From Rhodocyclaceae bacterium (GTDB taxonomy: Bacteria > Pseudomonadota > Gammaproteobacteria > Burkholderiales > Rhodocyclaceae): DNA of 64,000 bases. Every line of letters starts with the position of its first letter. The first letter of the stretch is position 1. The notes beneath the pieces are model-generated. The model did not search any database, was not told where the DNA came from, and saw only the letters and a program-made list of their open reading frames with translations. The position numbers and the translations under genes were made by a program. Location of the stretch: contig JAUXXJ010000004.1 in NCBI GenBank assembly GCA_030681195.1, positions 310,001 to 374,000 on the forward strand, given 5' to 3'. Of this stretch, positions 56,114-63,842 are shown in pieces.

Positions 56114-57661
56114 GTCGACCACGGCGCCGCCGACAGTGAAGTGGTAGATATCCTGAAAGCGCGTGGTGTCGATGCCGAGAGCGCGATGCACTTCGTCATC
56201 GAAGTAGCAGCCGATGCCGGTGCCCTGAACGCCAGCGGCTTCCGCCTCCAGGTAAAGCGTCTGGCCGAGCATGCCGGCCTCCCAAAAGCGCCGGCGGTAG
56301 CGCCAGGGGTGCGTCGCGTCGATGTCGTCGAAGCGCGCCAGCATGGCCAGCGCAAAGGCAGAATCGGCGGCGATGCGTTGATGGCATGACACGGTGTGGG
56401 CGAACGGGCGCGCATCGAGGGGCGCCAGCAGATGCAGCGGCAGATGTTCCGGGCAGCCGGGAACCGGTGCCCATAGCCAATCCGTGCGCATCGCGGTAGG
56501 CAAATCATCCAACGCCGCCCCGCTACGCGGCAGGCAGTAAATGCCGGGTTCCAAGCCATCCACGCGGTGCACGAACAAGACCGGATGAACGCTCGGCGTC
56601 TGATCCAGCATCGCCCATGGCGGCAGGCCGGCACGCGGCATCAGGGCGTCGAGCATGCGGTAGAAGCGCTGCGCGCTGATCGCGGTCACGCCATCGAAGT
56701 CCTGGGCGGAACGGCGACGGCGGATGATCTGGCTGACCGGCTCGGACGAGGCCGGGGCCAACGCGGGCAGCGATGTGCGCAGTGACGTGGATAGGCCGAC
56801 CGGCTCAAGCGTGGCGCCGCCGCCGCGTTGGTACGTGGCGGCCGCCACCGCATGAATGTCCGGCCAATCGCGATGCTCGGGGCTGAGGGCGTTGGCATGA
56901 CCGCTCCACGCTGCGTCTGCCAACAGGGCGAGCACCTGCGCACGGCTTGGCACCACGCCCGACCCGATCCACAGCAGCGCCTCCGGCGCCTCGGTCTCGG
57001 CCGCCGTGAAATCTTCCGCACGATCCACACCGGTCAAGGCGACGATCGCGTCATCGCCCCAGTCGGTCAGCAGCCGCACCGGCCACCCGAGCGTGGCGGC
57101 AGCATAGGAAATTGCCGCCAGGGCATGACCACAATCGTGCTGGCAGTAGCGGAAGGCGCGCATGCCGTATTTCCATGCCTCGCGCCAGTGGATGCCGGTG
57201 AGAGCCAGCAGGACGCCCCCCGGCCATGTGAGCGTTGCGGCGGCGCGCTTTTCGAGGCAATGCTGATCCGGTCGGTAGTGATAGACGCCGGCCGGCAGTT
57301 CCGGCAAATCGGGGCAAATCAGGTATGCCTCGGTGGGGTGCAGATTGCCGCTGGAAGGATTGCAGCGCAAGGCCCAGCGATTGCCGGCGAAGGATTTCCA
57401 GGCCGACAGGCCCAAGGATAGCTGCAACAAATTCGCCAGATTTTCCGCATTCAGCGGCTGCGGCGGCACCTTGGCGGGTTCGAACAAGTCGTCCCAGCAA
57501 ATCGGCAACTCACTCGCCAGCAAGGGCAGTTGCAGTTCCAGCGCACCACTATAGCGGCGGAATGGATCGGGTTGCGTGGCCCAATCCAAACCACCCGGGC
57601 CGGGCGCATAGTGATCCAGGTGATGCTTGGAGCGTTCGTGGTAGTCGAGGACGGGGTTCAT
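56051..57661 (-). CDS. Tandem SagB/ThcOx-type nitroreductase-fold protein
   Basis: 536 residues with two nitroreductase-like halves (about residues 20-260 and 290-530). The first half contains ALRCNPSSGNLHPTEAYLI and the second SEPVSQIIRRRRSAQDFDGV, each a typical SagB/FMN-binding start. SagB proteins oxidise azoline rings in modified peptides, but no precursor peptide or cyclodehydratase gene is visible, so another FMN oxidation is possible. No ribosome site is obvious at ATG 57661. The C-terminal 21 codons overlap the Rrf2 gene. Confidence 0.82.
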   Translation of the reverse strand: MNPVLDYHERSKHHLDHYAPGPGGLDWATQPDPFRRYSGALELQLPLLASELPICWDDLFEPAKVPPQPLNAENLANLLQLSLGLSAWKSFAGNRWALRCNPSSGNLHPTEAYLICPDLPELPAGVYHYRPDQHCLEKRAAATLTWPGGVLLALTGIHWREAWKYGMRAFRYCQHDCGHALAAISYAAATLGWPVRLLTDWGDDAIVALTGVDRAEDFTAAETEAPEALLWIGSGVVPSRAQVLALLADAAWSGHANALSPEHRDWPDIHAVAAATYQRGGGATLEPVGLSTSLRTSLPALAPASSEPVSQIIRRRRSAQDFDGVTAISAQRFYRMLDALMPRAGLPPWAMLDQTPSVHPVLFVHRVDGLEPGIYCLPRSGAALDDLPTAMRTDWLWAPVPGCPEHLPLHLLAPLDARPFAHTVSCHQRIAADSAFALAMLARFDDIDATHPWRYRRRFWEAGMLGQTLYLEAEAAGVQGTGIGCYFDDEVHRALGIDTTRFQDIYHFTVGGAVVDSRLGSEPAYAHLGAIKRRRV

Positions 57662-58006
57662 GCGCGCAGTACCATCTGTTCTTCAGTCTGGATAGTAGAG
57701 CGAGTCAGCGCCGCTTGCCAGTCCCGAATCGGCACGGGTACTGCAACCTATCCCGGCAGTGCAGGAAAACGTAGCACGAAAAGGGGCGTTGTGCTTTTGC
57801 ATGTCGCCGTCCTGCCAGCGCCGACATTTAGCCGGCGAATGCGAACTGCCGACCCTGAAGATCCGTTCAGGTTTTTCCCGTCAGCGTCGGCAGTGCAGCG
57901 GGTGCTGACGTTGGCCGGCACAAGTTGGCGAGGCTCCGAGGGGCAGCTTACCTGAGTCGAGCAGTCATACAGACCGACTCACCACAGACAGCCCATCATG
58001 AAATGC
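57662..58006. other. Intergenic region with no clear gene
   Basis: 345 bp between the divergently read tandem SagB gene start and the end of higA. It contains one dispersed repeat (57806-57829). I see no convincing ORF, tRNA or terminator. Small open frames here lack ribosome sites. Confidence 0.6.
57806..57829 (-). repeat. Dispersed 24-bp repeat, intergenic
   Basis: GCCGTCCTGCCAGCGCC then GACATTT; the core is exact and the outer end has A for T. Alone in the region upstream of the SagB gene. Confidence 0.8.
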
Positions 58007-58399
58007 TCAAGCGGCTGCCAGTTCTTCTGCCTCGTGGCGCAAATGGTAGGGACGAATTAATACCTCGGCAGGCAGCTTCAGACCTGCAGACAATCTCCGA
58101 ATCATCTCCAGTGACAGCGGACGAATACGGTTCAGGATGTCCGATACCCGTCCGCGTGGCCCGATGTAGGGTTCGAGGTCTTTACGCGTCATCCCTCTGG
58201 CTTCCATAACATGCGCCAGAAAGTCGATGGGGTCGGGATCGGCAATCGGGAAATGCTGGCGCTCGTATAGCTCAATCAGCAGGGTGAGCACTTCCAGCCG
58301 GTCAGCCTCGGGTGACTTGGCAGGGACATCCCACAGAAGTTCGGCCTCTGCCAGTGCTGCCTGATATTCCTTCTTGGTGCGAATTGGCTTCAGTTCCAT
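58007..58399 (-). CDS. higA: HigA-type antitoxin
   Basis: 130 residues from ATG 58399, chosen because AAGGAG lies seven bases upstream; an ATG at 58414 overlaps higB. C-terminal helix-turn-helix (about residues 65-115, with MTRKDLEPYIGPRGRVSDIL) of the HigA/XRE type. N-terminal part is acidic and helical. It would neutralise the HigB toxin encoded immediately upstream and repress the pair. The HigA-last order (toxin first) is typical of higBA. Confidence 0.88.
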   Translation of the reverse strand: MELKPIRTKKEYQAALAEAELLWDVPAKSPEADRLEVLTLLIELYERQHFPIADPDPIDFLAHVMEARGMTRKDLEPYIGPRGRVSDILNRIRPLSLEMIRRLSAGLKLPAEVLIRPYHLRHEAEELAAA

Positions 58400-58410
58400 A
58401 TCTGTCTCCT

Positions 58411-58704
58411 TCAAATCGTCTCAACGTCAATCCTGTCGTACTGGCGATGCGTGCCAATGAACCGGACAAACATCAGACCTTGGCTGTAGCGAACCGCAAC
58501 TACCAGGCGATAGTCATTGCCCTTGATGTTGAACACCACCCGGTTGTTGCCCGTAAAGCTGGCATTCCGATAGGCATCCTTGATGTCGGCTGGACTCTTC
58601 CAGATTGCCCGACTGACCAAGGCGTACCAAGACCGCGACGGCGTTTCGGCGTCCGGGTGTGACTCCCAGAACGCCCGCAAGGTAGAGATGGCAACGACTC
58701 GCAT
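58411..58704 (-). CDS. higB: HigB-type mRNA interferase toxin
   Basis: 97 residues, RelE/HigB fold. Central sequence NNRVVFNIKGNDYRLVVAVRY is typical of HigB toxins, with conserved basic residues in RFIGTHRQYDRID. It cleaves mRNA at the ribosome and is held in check by HigA. Lies 11 bp ahead of higA. The pair probably acts as an addiction or phage-defence module at an insertion-prone spot between the SagB and oxidoreductase genes. Confidence 0.92.
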   Translation of the reverse strand: MRVVAISTLRAFWESHPDAETPSRSWYALVSRAIWKSPADIKDAYRNASFTGNNRVVFNIKGNDYRLVVAVRYSQGLMFVRFIGTHRQYDRIDVETI

Positions 58705-58710
58705 GGGCTC

Positions 58711-58739
58711 ACTCTATCACGCTACCGCAATGGTATCAA
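58711..58739 (-). promoter_or_regulatory. Candidate higBA promoter with internal dyad
   Basis: On the minus strand TTGATA, 17 bases, then TAGAGT. The spacer contains TACC-ATTGC-GGTA, an inverted repeat that could be the HigA operator. The -10 would place transcription start within a few bases of the higB ATG, so a near-leaderless message is possible. Upstream lie two direct copies of TGTCCGAAA (58745-58772). Confidence 0.4.
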
Positions 58740-58958
58740 GAGCATTGTTTCGGACATTGTTTTCGGACACAATGCCGACAAATTCGCGCGCAGACTGAAG
58801 GCTTGGATTGTGGCCAGCCAGGAGTCAGCGAGGCGAAAAATCTGACCGGCTGCAATCCGTCTGAAGCACGCATTCGCGGCTTGAAGCCCAAGGACTCTTG
58901 CTGGCCGAGAGTCAGCGTTAGGTATCGCACCGCTGAACGGCAGCTTCGCCCCTTGAAT
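58740..58958. other. Region without a recognisable gene
   Basis: Between the higBA promoter and the small basic gene. A short open frame at 58803-58997 has no family match or ribosome site. The similar phrases CCAGGAGTCAGCG (about 58819) and CGAGAGTCAGCG (about 58907) hint at an old duplication. Nothing else is seen. Confidence 0.4.
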
Positions 58959-59156
58959 TCAACCCGCCGAAATCATCGCAGAACCGCATCCACTTGAAAT
59001 ACGGTTGTGCCATGACTCCGGCGATTGCTTGGCGGTCTTCGCCAGGGTTTGCTTTTCCTTCCGGCGCAGGGATTTTGCCGGCTTTTCGTGGGAACCCGCC
59101 TTACGGAACTTGGCGAGGGCCACGAAGGGGTTTCGTGGCTTGATTTTGGGTTTCAT
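58959..59156 (-). CDS. Small basic protein (65 residues), unknown function
   Basis: 65 residues from ATG 59156 with AAGGAG seven bases upstream. Sequence starts MKPKIKPRNPFVALAKFRKAG and continues with SHEKPAKSLRRKEKQTLAKT. The basic RNPFVALAKFRKAGSHEK core is similar to a family of very small proteins found in many proteobacteria (typically annotated as hypothetical, about 60-70 residues). High Lys/Arg content suggests RNA or ribosome contact; this is inference. The longer open frame to 59246 is not needed. Confidence 0.7.
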   Translation of the reverse strand: MKPKIKPRNPFVALAKFRKAGSHEKPAKSLRRKEKQTLAKTAKQSPESWHNRISSGCGSAMISAG

Positions 59157-59224
59157 TGCATAACTCCTTGGACTCATGTCGGCACGAAGGCTGCCAGACT
59201 GATGTTGAAGAATTTTGCCATAAC

Positions 59225-59248
59225 GCCGTCTCACCAGCGCCGACATTT
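59225..59248 (-). repeat. Dispersed 24-bp repeat upstream of the oxidoreductase operon
   Basis: GCCGTCTCACCAGCGCC then GACATTT. The core has one mismatch (A for G in TCACC). It lies 24 bp upstream of the shared 39-bp motif. Confidence 0.75.
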
Positions 59249-59272
59249 CCGGCTCGCCGCGCAGCGATTCGC

Positions 59273-59311
59273 TAAAGCGTTACACTGTGCGTCGCAATCG
59301 GGCACTGCAAC
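59273..59311 (+). promoter_or_regulatory. Shared 39-bp upstream motif, copy before the 2-oxoacid oxidoreductase operon
   Basis: TAAAGCGTTACAC, six variable bases (TGTGCG), then TCGCAATCGGGCACTGCAAC; 33 of 39 bases equal to 55411-55449 with the changes confined to the centre. It ends 57 bp before the gamma-subunit ATG. A conserved outer frame with a variable 6-bp centre resembles an operator or promoter. Confidence 0.65.
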
Positions 59312-59368
59312 GCGCGTGCAACACATGCCGGCCAGAATGACCCGAAACATATAAGTTAGGAGGAAGCA

Positions 59369-59947
59369 ATGTTCCAGGTCCGTATTCACGGCCGGGGCGG
59401 TCAGGGGGTCGTTACGGCGACCGAAATGCTCTCGATCGCCGCCTTCGACGAAGGTCGTCACGCGCAGGCCTTTCCCAGTTTTGGTTCCGAACGCACCGGC
59501 GCCCCCGTGGTCGCCTTCTGCCGTATCGACGACAAGGAGATCCGCCTGCGCGAGCCGATCATGGCGCCCGATGCGCTGATCATTCAGGACCCGACGCTGC
59601 TGCACCAGGTCGATTGCTTTGCCGGCCTCAAGCCGGACGGCTACATATTGATCAACACCAACAAGAGCTTCGAAGAACTCGGGCTGGCGGACCTCATCAA
59701 GCACCATCATGCCGAACGGCTGTGCACCGTGGCGGCCACTGACCTCTCGCTCAAGCATGTCGGCCGGCCGCTGCCCAACGTGCCGCTGCTGGGTGGCTTT
59801 GCGGCGATCTCGGGGCTGATCCGGCTGGAATCGGTGATCAAGGCCATTGAGGAAAAATTCTCCGGCAAGATTGCCGCCGGCAACATCGCCGCCGCCACCG
59901 AGGCTTACAACATCGTCAAGGCAGAAATGGAGGCCGTCCATGCTTAA
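59369..59947 (+). CDS. 2-oxoacid:acceptor oxidoreductase, gamma subunit
   Basis: 192 residues, strong TTAGGAGGAAGC before the ATG. The gamma domain of pyruvate/2-oxoacid ferredoxin oxidoreductases, with VRIHGRGGQGVVTATEML and AFPSFGSERTGAPVVAFCRI. First gene of a four-gene operon gamma-alpha-beta-flavoprotein. It contributes CoA/structural contacts in the oxidoreductase. Its last 8 bp overlap the alpha gene. Confidence 0.95.
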   Translation: MFQVRIHGRGGQGVVTATEMLSIAAFDEGRHAQAFPSFGSERTGAPVVAFCRIDDKEIRLREPIMAPDALIIQDPTLLHQVDCFAGLKPDGYILINTNKSFEELGLADLIKHHHAERLCTVAATDLSLKHVGRPLPNVPLLGGFAAISGLIRLESVIKAIEEKFSGKIAAGNIAAATEAYNIVKAEMEAVHA

Positions 59948-61193
59948 ACAGTGTGAAGGTTCCCACGCCGTCGCCGAGGCCGTGGCGCTGTGTCGCCCCG
60001 AAGTCATTTGCGCCTACCCGATCTCGCCGCAGACCCACATCGTCGAAGGGCTCGGCGAGATGGTCAAGGACGAAACGCTGGCCGACTGCGAGTTCATCAA
60101 TGTCGAATCCGAATTTGCCGCGATGAGCGTCGCCATCGGCTCGTCGGCGACCGGCGCGCGCACCTACACGGCGACCGCTTCGCAGGGTCTGTTGTTCATG
60201 GCCGAGGCGGTGTTCAATGCGTCCGGCCTCGGCCTGCCGATCGTCATGACGGTGGCCAACCGTGCCATCGGCGCGCCAATCAACATCTGGAACGACCACT
60301 CCGACTCGCTCTCGATGCGTGACTGCGGCTGGCTACAACTGTTCGCCGAGACCAACCAGGAAGCGCTCGACCTGCACATTCAGGCCTTCAAGCTCGCTGA
60401 GGAAATCTCGCTGCCGGTGATGGTGTGCATGGACGGCTTCATCCTCACCCACGCCTACGAGCGCGTCGATATGCCGATGCAGGCACAGGTCGATGCCTTC
60501 CTGCCCGCCTACGAGCCGCGCCAGGTACTTGATCCGGCCGAACCGGTGTCCATCGGCGCGATGGTCGGCCCCGAGGCGTTCATGGAAGTGCGCTACCTCG
60601 CACACGCCAGACAGGTGCAGGCGCTGGAGCGCATCCCGCAACTCGCCGCCGAGTTCAAGGAGATTTTCGGGCGCGACTCCGGCGGCCTGATCCGCCCCTA
60701 CCGCTGCGAAGATGCCGACACCATCGTCATCGCGATGGGCTCGGTGCTCGGCACGCTCAAGGACACGGTGGATGAGATGCGTGAGGCCGGACACAAGATT
60801 GGCGTGCTCGGCATCATCAGCTTCCGCCCCTTCCCACTGGTCGCCGTGGCCGCCGCGCTGAAAGACTGCAAACGCTTTGTCGTGCTGGAAAAGAGCCTTG
60901 CCGTCGGCATTGGCGGCATCGTCGCCACCAACGTGCGCATGGCCGTCACCAGCATGGGGCTGAAAGGCTACACCGTCATTGCCGGCCTGGGCGGCCGCGC
61001 CATTACGATGAAATCGCTCACTGCCATGCTCGACAAGGCCGGGCGCGATGAACTGGATCTGGTGACCTTCCTCGATCTTGACTGGAAAGCGGTCAACAAG
61101 CAGATCGAGCGCGAGAAAACCCACCGCAAGACCGGCCCGGTGGCCGAGGCCTTGCTGCGCGATGCCGGCATCGTCGGCGCGCGCAACTATTGA
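59940..61193 (+). CDS. 2-oxoacid:acceptor oxidoreductase, alpha subunit
   Basis: 417 residues from ATG 59940, inside the end of the gamma gene, with GGAGG upstream; the open frame extends upstream but is not conserved. Contains the pyrimidine-binding alpha domain with GSHAVAEAVALCRPEVICAY and YPISPQTHIVEGL, and the central domain II with PIVMTVANRAIG. It binds the 2-oxoacid and half of the thiamine diphosphate site. The substrate (pyruvate, phenylglyoxylate or another) cannot be assigned from sequence alone. Confidence 0.95.
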   Translation: MLKQCEGSHAVAEAVALCRPEVICAYPISPQTHIVEGLGEMVKDETLADCEFINVESEFAAMSVAIGSSATGARTYTATASQGLLFMAEAVFNASGLGLPIVMTVANRAIGAPINIWNDHSDSLSMRDCGWLQLFAETNQEALDLHIQAFKLAEEISLPVMVCMDGFILTHAYERVDMPMQAQVDAFLPAYEPRQVLDPAEPVSIGAMVGPEAFMEVRYLAHARQVQALERIPQLAAEFKEIFGRDSGGLIRPYRCEDADTIVIAMGSVLGTLKDTVDEMREAGHKIGVLGIISFRPFPLVAVAAALKDCKRFVVLEKSLAVGIGGIVATNVRMAVTSMGLKGYTVIAGLGGRAITMKSLTAMLDKAGRDELDLVTFLDLDWKAVNKQIEREKTHRKTGPVAEALLRDAGIVGARNY

Positions 61194-61209
61194 TCACAAG
61201 GAGACCACA

Positions 61210-62220
61210 ATGAGTTTCCAACCCGTCAAGTTCTACCAGACCGGCACCTTCACCGTCGGCAACCGCCTGCTTGCGCCCGAAGAGCGCAGCGTGCAGGCCA
61301 GTGGCAAACGCTTCAACTCGATCAACTCCGGCCACCGTGCCTGTCAGGGTTGCGGCGAGGCACTCGGCGCGCGTTACGCGATCGACGCCGCAATGGAGGC
61401 GACACAAGGCCAACTCATTGCCGCCAACGCCACCGGCTGCCTTGAAGTCTTTTCGACGCCGTATCCGGAAACGAGCTGGCAGATTCCATGGATTCATTCG
61501 CTGTTCGGCAACACCGCCGCCGTCGCCACCGGCATCGCCGCCGCGCTGAAAATCAAGCAGAAGAAGAATCCGCGCGCGCAGGAAATCCGTGTCGTAGCCC
61601 AGGGCGGCGACGGTGGCACCACGGACATCGGCTTCGGCTGTTTGTCCGGCATGTTCGAGCGCAATGACGACGTGCTCTACATCTGCTATGACAACGGCGG
61701 CTACATGAACACCGGCGTGCAGCGTTCCAGCGCCACGCCACCGGCGGCGCGCACCGCCACCACCATGGCCGTCGGCCCGGAGCCCGGTAACGCCTTTGGC
61801 CAGGGCAAGTTCCTGCCGGCCATCGCCATGGCCCATGAGATTCCCTACGTCGCCACCGCGACGGTCGCTGACCTGCGCGACCTCGAAGCCAAGGTGCGCC
61901 GCGCCATGGAGATTCGCGGCGCACGCTATATCCACATCCTCGTCCCGTGTCCACTCGGCTGGGGAACGTATTCGAACGAGACGATCAAGATGGCGCGTCT
62001 GGCCAAGGAAACCGGCATCTTTCCCGTGTTCGAGGCCGAACACGGCGAGATAAAGTCGGCGCTGGCGATACGGCGCCAACTGCCGGTGGAAGACTATCTC
62101 AAGCCGCAGAAACGCTACGCCCACCTGTTCGGCAAACAGCCGAATGTCGCGGTCATCGCCAAGCTGCAGGCGCTTGCCGACCGCAATATCCGCAAATACA
62201 AACTGTTGGAGGGTGTGTGA
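61210..62220 (+). CDS. 2-oxoacid:acceptor oxidoreductase, beta subunit
   Basis: 336 residues from ATG 61210 with AAGGAGACC upstream. TPP-binding beta chain with [4Fe-4S] Cys in HRACQGCGEALG and the TPP/Mg motif GGDGGTTDIGFGC, plus PYPETSW-type substrate region. A dispersed repeat at 62052-62074 encodes KSALAIR (residues 281-288) in the C-terminal tail. The stop overlaps the next ATG by one base. Together with gamma and alpha it decarboxylates a 2-oxoacid to an acyl-CoA, passing electrons to a ferredoxin-like acceptor. Confidence 0.95.
   Translation: MSFQPVKFYQTGTFTVGNRLLAPEERSVQASGKRFNSINSGHRACQGCGEALGARYAIDAAMEATQGQLIAANATGCLEVFSTPYPETSWQIPWIHSLFGNTAAVATGIAAALKIKQKKNPRAQEIRVVAQGGDGGTTDIGFGCLSGMFERNDDVLYICYDNGGYMNTGVQRSSATPPAARTATTMAVGPEPGNAFGQGKFLPAIAMAHEIPYVATATVADLRDLEAKVRRAMEIRGARYIHILVPCPLGWGTYSNETIKMARLAKETGIFPVFEAEHGEIKSALAIRRQLPVEDYLKPQKRYAHLFGKQPNVAVIAKLQALADRNIRKYKLLEGV
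62052..62074 (+). repeat. Dispersed repeat, copy in the beta-subunit gene
   Basis: AAAGTCGGCGCTGGC then GATACGGC. It encodes KSALAIR and matches the histidine-kinase copy in frame and tail. Confidence 0.75.
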
Positions 62221-63842
62221 TGGAAAAACCCTTTGCCATTACCCTCGACCCCGGTTCTTCACTCGCCAACCGCACCGGTTCCTGGCGCACCTACAAGCCG
62301 GTCTATCTCGACCGTCTGCCGCCCTGCAATGCCACCTGCCCGGCGGGAGAGAACATTCAAGGCTGGCTGTTCCATGCCGAGAGCGGCGACTATGAAGCCG
62401 CGTGGCGCTCGCTGACCGAAAACAATCCGCTGCCCGCGATCATGGGCCGCGTCTGCTACCACCCCTGCGAGGGCGCCTGCAACCGTCAGCATGTGGACTC
62501 CGCCGTCGGCATCAATTCAATCGAACGCTTCCTCGGCGACGAGGCGATCAAGCGCAACTGGCAATTCGTCAAGCCAGCCACCCAATCGGGCAAGCGCGTA
62601 CTGGTCGTTGGCGCCGGCCCCTCGGGACTTTCCGCCGCCTATCATCTGGCGCGACTCGGCCACACGGTCGAGATTCAGGAAGCCGGTCCGTTCGCCGGCG
62701 GCATGATGCGCTTCGGCATTCCCAAGTATCGCCTGCCACGCGACGTGATCGAGGCCGAGGTACAGCGCATCGTCAATCTGGGCGTGACCATCACGCTGAA
62801 TGCCAAGGTGTCGAACATTGATGAATCAATGAAAGCCGGCAAGTTCGACGCTGCCTTCCTCGCCGTCGGTGCGCACATCGGCAAGCGGGCCTACATTCCT
62901 GCCGGTACGGCCGCCAAGGTGGTCGACGCGATTTCGGTACTGCGTTCGATGGAAGGTGAAGAGAAGCCGATGCTCGGCCGCCGTGTCGTTGTCTATGGCG
63001 GCGGCAACACGGCGATCGACGTCGCGCGCTCGGTGAAGCGCATGGGTGCCGAGCCGATCATCGTCTATCGCCGCACCCGCGACAAGGCACCGGCCCATGA
63101 TTTCGAGATCGAAGAAGCGCTGCAGGAAGGCGTGATGGTCAAGTGGCTGTCCACCATCAAGCAGGCCGAAGAAGGCGAGATCACCATCGAGAAGATGGCC
63201 CTCGACGACAAGGGCTTCCCGCAACCGACCGGTGAATTCGAAACGCTCGCGGCCGATTCGGTGGTGCTGGCGCTCGGCCAGGATGTCGATCTTGGCCTGC
63301 TCGACGGCGTGCCCGGCCTCGACGTGAAAGACGGCACCGTGCAAGTTGGCCCCAACATGATGACCGGCCACGCCGGCATCTTTGCCGGTGGCGACATGGT
63401 GCCCTCCGAGCGCACCGTTACTGTCGGCGTCGGCCACGGCAAGAAAGCCGCGCGCCACATCGACGCCTGGCTCAAGGGCGAAACCTATGTGCCGCCGCCC
63501 AAACACGAAATCGCCGGCATAGAGAAGCTCAACACCTGGTACTACTCCGAAGCGCCCCACGTCGTGCGCCCAACGCTCGACATCCTGCGCCGCCAATCCA
63601 CCTTCGAGGAAGTCGTCGGCGGCCTCGATGAAACCAACGCCCTGTTCGAAGCGCGTCGCTGCCTCAGTTGCGGCAACTGCTTCGAGTGCGACAACTGCTA
63701 CGGCGTCTGCCCCGACAACGCCGTCATCAAGCTCGGCCCCGGCAAGCGTTTCGAGTTCAACTACGACTACTGCAAGGGCTGCGGCGTGTGTGTGGCCGAG
63801 TGTCCCTGCGGGGCAATCAAGATGGTGCCGGAGGAAAACTGA
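62220..63842 (+). CDS. NAD(P)-binding flavoprotein with fused ferredoxin domain (GltD-like, oxidoreductase electron module)
   Basis: 540 residues from ATG 62220. N-terminal [4Fe-4S] domain with PPCNATCPAGENIQGW and CYHPCEGACNRQ, FAD domain with GAGPSGLSAAYHL, NAD(P) domain with YGGGNTAIDVARS, and a C-terminal double-cluster ferredoxin domain with CLSCGNCFECDNCYGVCP and CKGCGVCVAECPCGA. It resembles the NADH-linked subunits of phenylglyoxylate and related 2-oxoacid oxidoreductases, and would let the complex reduce NAD+. The ferredoxin domain may replace a separate delta subunit, which is absent from this operon. Confidence 0.93.
   Translation: MEKPFAITLDPGSSLANRTGSWRTYKPVYLDRLPPCNATCPAGENIQGWLFHAESGDYEAAWRSLTENNPLPAIMGRVCYHPCEGACNRQHVDSAVGINSIERFLGDEAIKRNWQFVKPATQSGKRVLVVGAGPSGLSAAYHLARLGHTVEIQEAGPFAGGMMRFGIPKYRLPRDVIEAEVQRIVNLGVTITLNAKVSNIDESMKAGKFDAAFLAVGAHIGKRAYIPAGTAAKVVDAISVLRSMEGEEKPMLGRRVVVYGGGNTAIDVARSVKRMGAEPIIVYRRTRDKAPAHDFEIEEALQEGVMVKWLSTIKQAEEGEITIEKMALDDKGFPQPTGEFETLAADSVVLALGQDVDLGLLDGVPGLDVKDGTVQVGPNMMTGHAGIFAGGDMVPSERTVTVGVGHGKKAARHIDAWLKGETYVPPPKHEIAGIEKLNTWYYSEAPHVVRPTLDILRRQSTFEEVVGGLDETNALFEARRCLSCGNCFECDNCYGVCPDNAVIKLGPGKRFEFNYDYCKGCGVCVAECPCGAIKMVPEEN

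Noticed and set aside
58803..58997. A 64-residue + strand open frame downstream of the higBA promoter
   Set aside because: No ribosome site, no recognisable domain, and it overlaps the better supported small basic gene.
59231..60007. A 258-codon minus-strand frame opposite the oxidoreductase gamma gene
   Set aside because: Shadow of a gene with clear conserved motifs on the + strand.
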